Part shown: positions 6,130-6,243 of the stretch, piece after piece
How positions within the stretch are numbered: position 1 is the stretch's first letter
Layout: every line of letters begins with the position of its first letter
NCBI GenBank assembly: GCA_003695835.1
Contig: RFHN01000251.1
Coordinates: forward strand, 1-6,243
Length of the DNA: 6,243 nucleotides
Origin: Armatimonadota bacterium
GTDB lineage: Bacteria; Armatimonadota; Fimbriimonadia; Fimbriimonadales; ATM1
Direction: 5' to 3'
The notes under the pieces: model-generated
Databases searched by the model: none
Seen by the model: only the letters and a program-made list of their open reading frames with translations
Told to the model about the DNA's origin: nothing
Program-made: the position numbers and the translations under genes

Positions 6130-6243
6130 GTTGATTCCCGGTGTTTTCCTCGCGCCTTCTGGGAACAAGCCTATAGGAGGAGCCCGGATGGGCCAAAGAT
6201 AGTAGCAGCAGAGAAGGCAGCATGGGGGCTAACACCGACATCA

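Noticed and set aside
6170..6196. Possible minus-strand promoter (TTGGCC ... TATAGG) upstream of the HD-GYP gene
   Set aside because: Each box matches the sigma-70 consensus at only four of six positions and the spacer is 15 bases; too weak to list as a feature.

Overview
The window looks like chromosomal DNA from a Gram-negative bacterium with fairly high G+C and frequent GTG/TTG starts. The Gram-negative reading rests on a PagL-like outer-membrane barrel protein ending in Phe and on a lipobox lipoprotein. The exact lineage cannot be read from the sequence. The style (short 'YP' lipoprotein, small membrane protein, glycolytic genes packed together) reminds me of Armatimonadota/Fimbriimonadales, but that is only a guess.

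Layout. Positions 1-4243 hold six plus-strand genes in a very compact array. They are the 3' part of pfkA (6-phosphofructokinase), a PfkB-family phosphosugar kinase of the 1-phosphofructokinase type, a PagL-like lipid A deacylase-family protein, a small two-helix membrane protein with a possible PH-like cytoplasmic domain, pgk (phosphoglycerate kinase) and a secreted lipoprotein of unknown function. Junctions range from a 20-base overlap to gaps of about 50 bases, and no terminator is visible between genes, so co-transcription is likely. Positions 4240-6243 hold two minus-strand genes 22 bases apart: a membrane-anchored alpha/beta hydrolase, and upstream of it a membrane-bound HD-GYP cyclic-di-GMP phosphodiesterase. 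The two convergent blocks meet with overlapping stop codons.

How the genes fit together. PfkA, the PfkB-family kinase and Pgk serve the upper and lower halves of glycolysis. The PagL-like protein and the small membrane protein sit inside this glycolytic run and appear translationally coupled to it, although their likely roles concern the envelope. The lipoprotein and the hydrolase are also envelope-associated. The HD-GYP protein would lower cyclic-di-GMP at the inner membrane.

No phage, transposon, CRISPR array or RNA gene is visible, and no intergenic stretch exceeds about 180 bases. Nothing here is clearly a new multi-gene system. The points most worth a second look are the PagL-like protein (full-length Shine-Dalgarno with a TTG start, apparent loss of the catalytic Glu) and its unnamed coupled partner.
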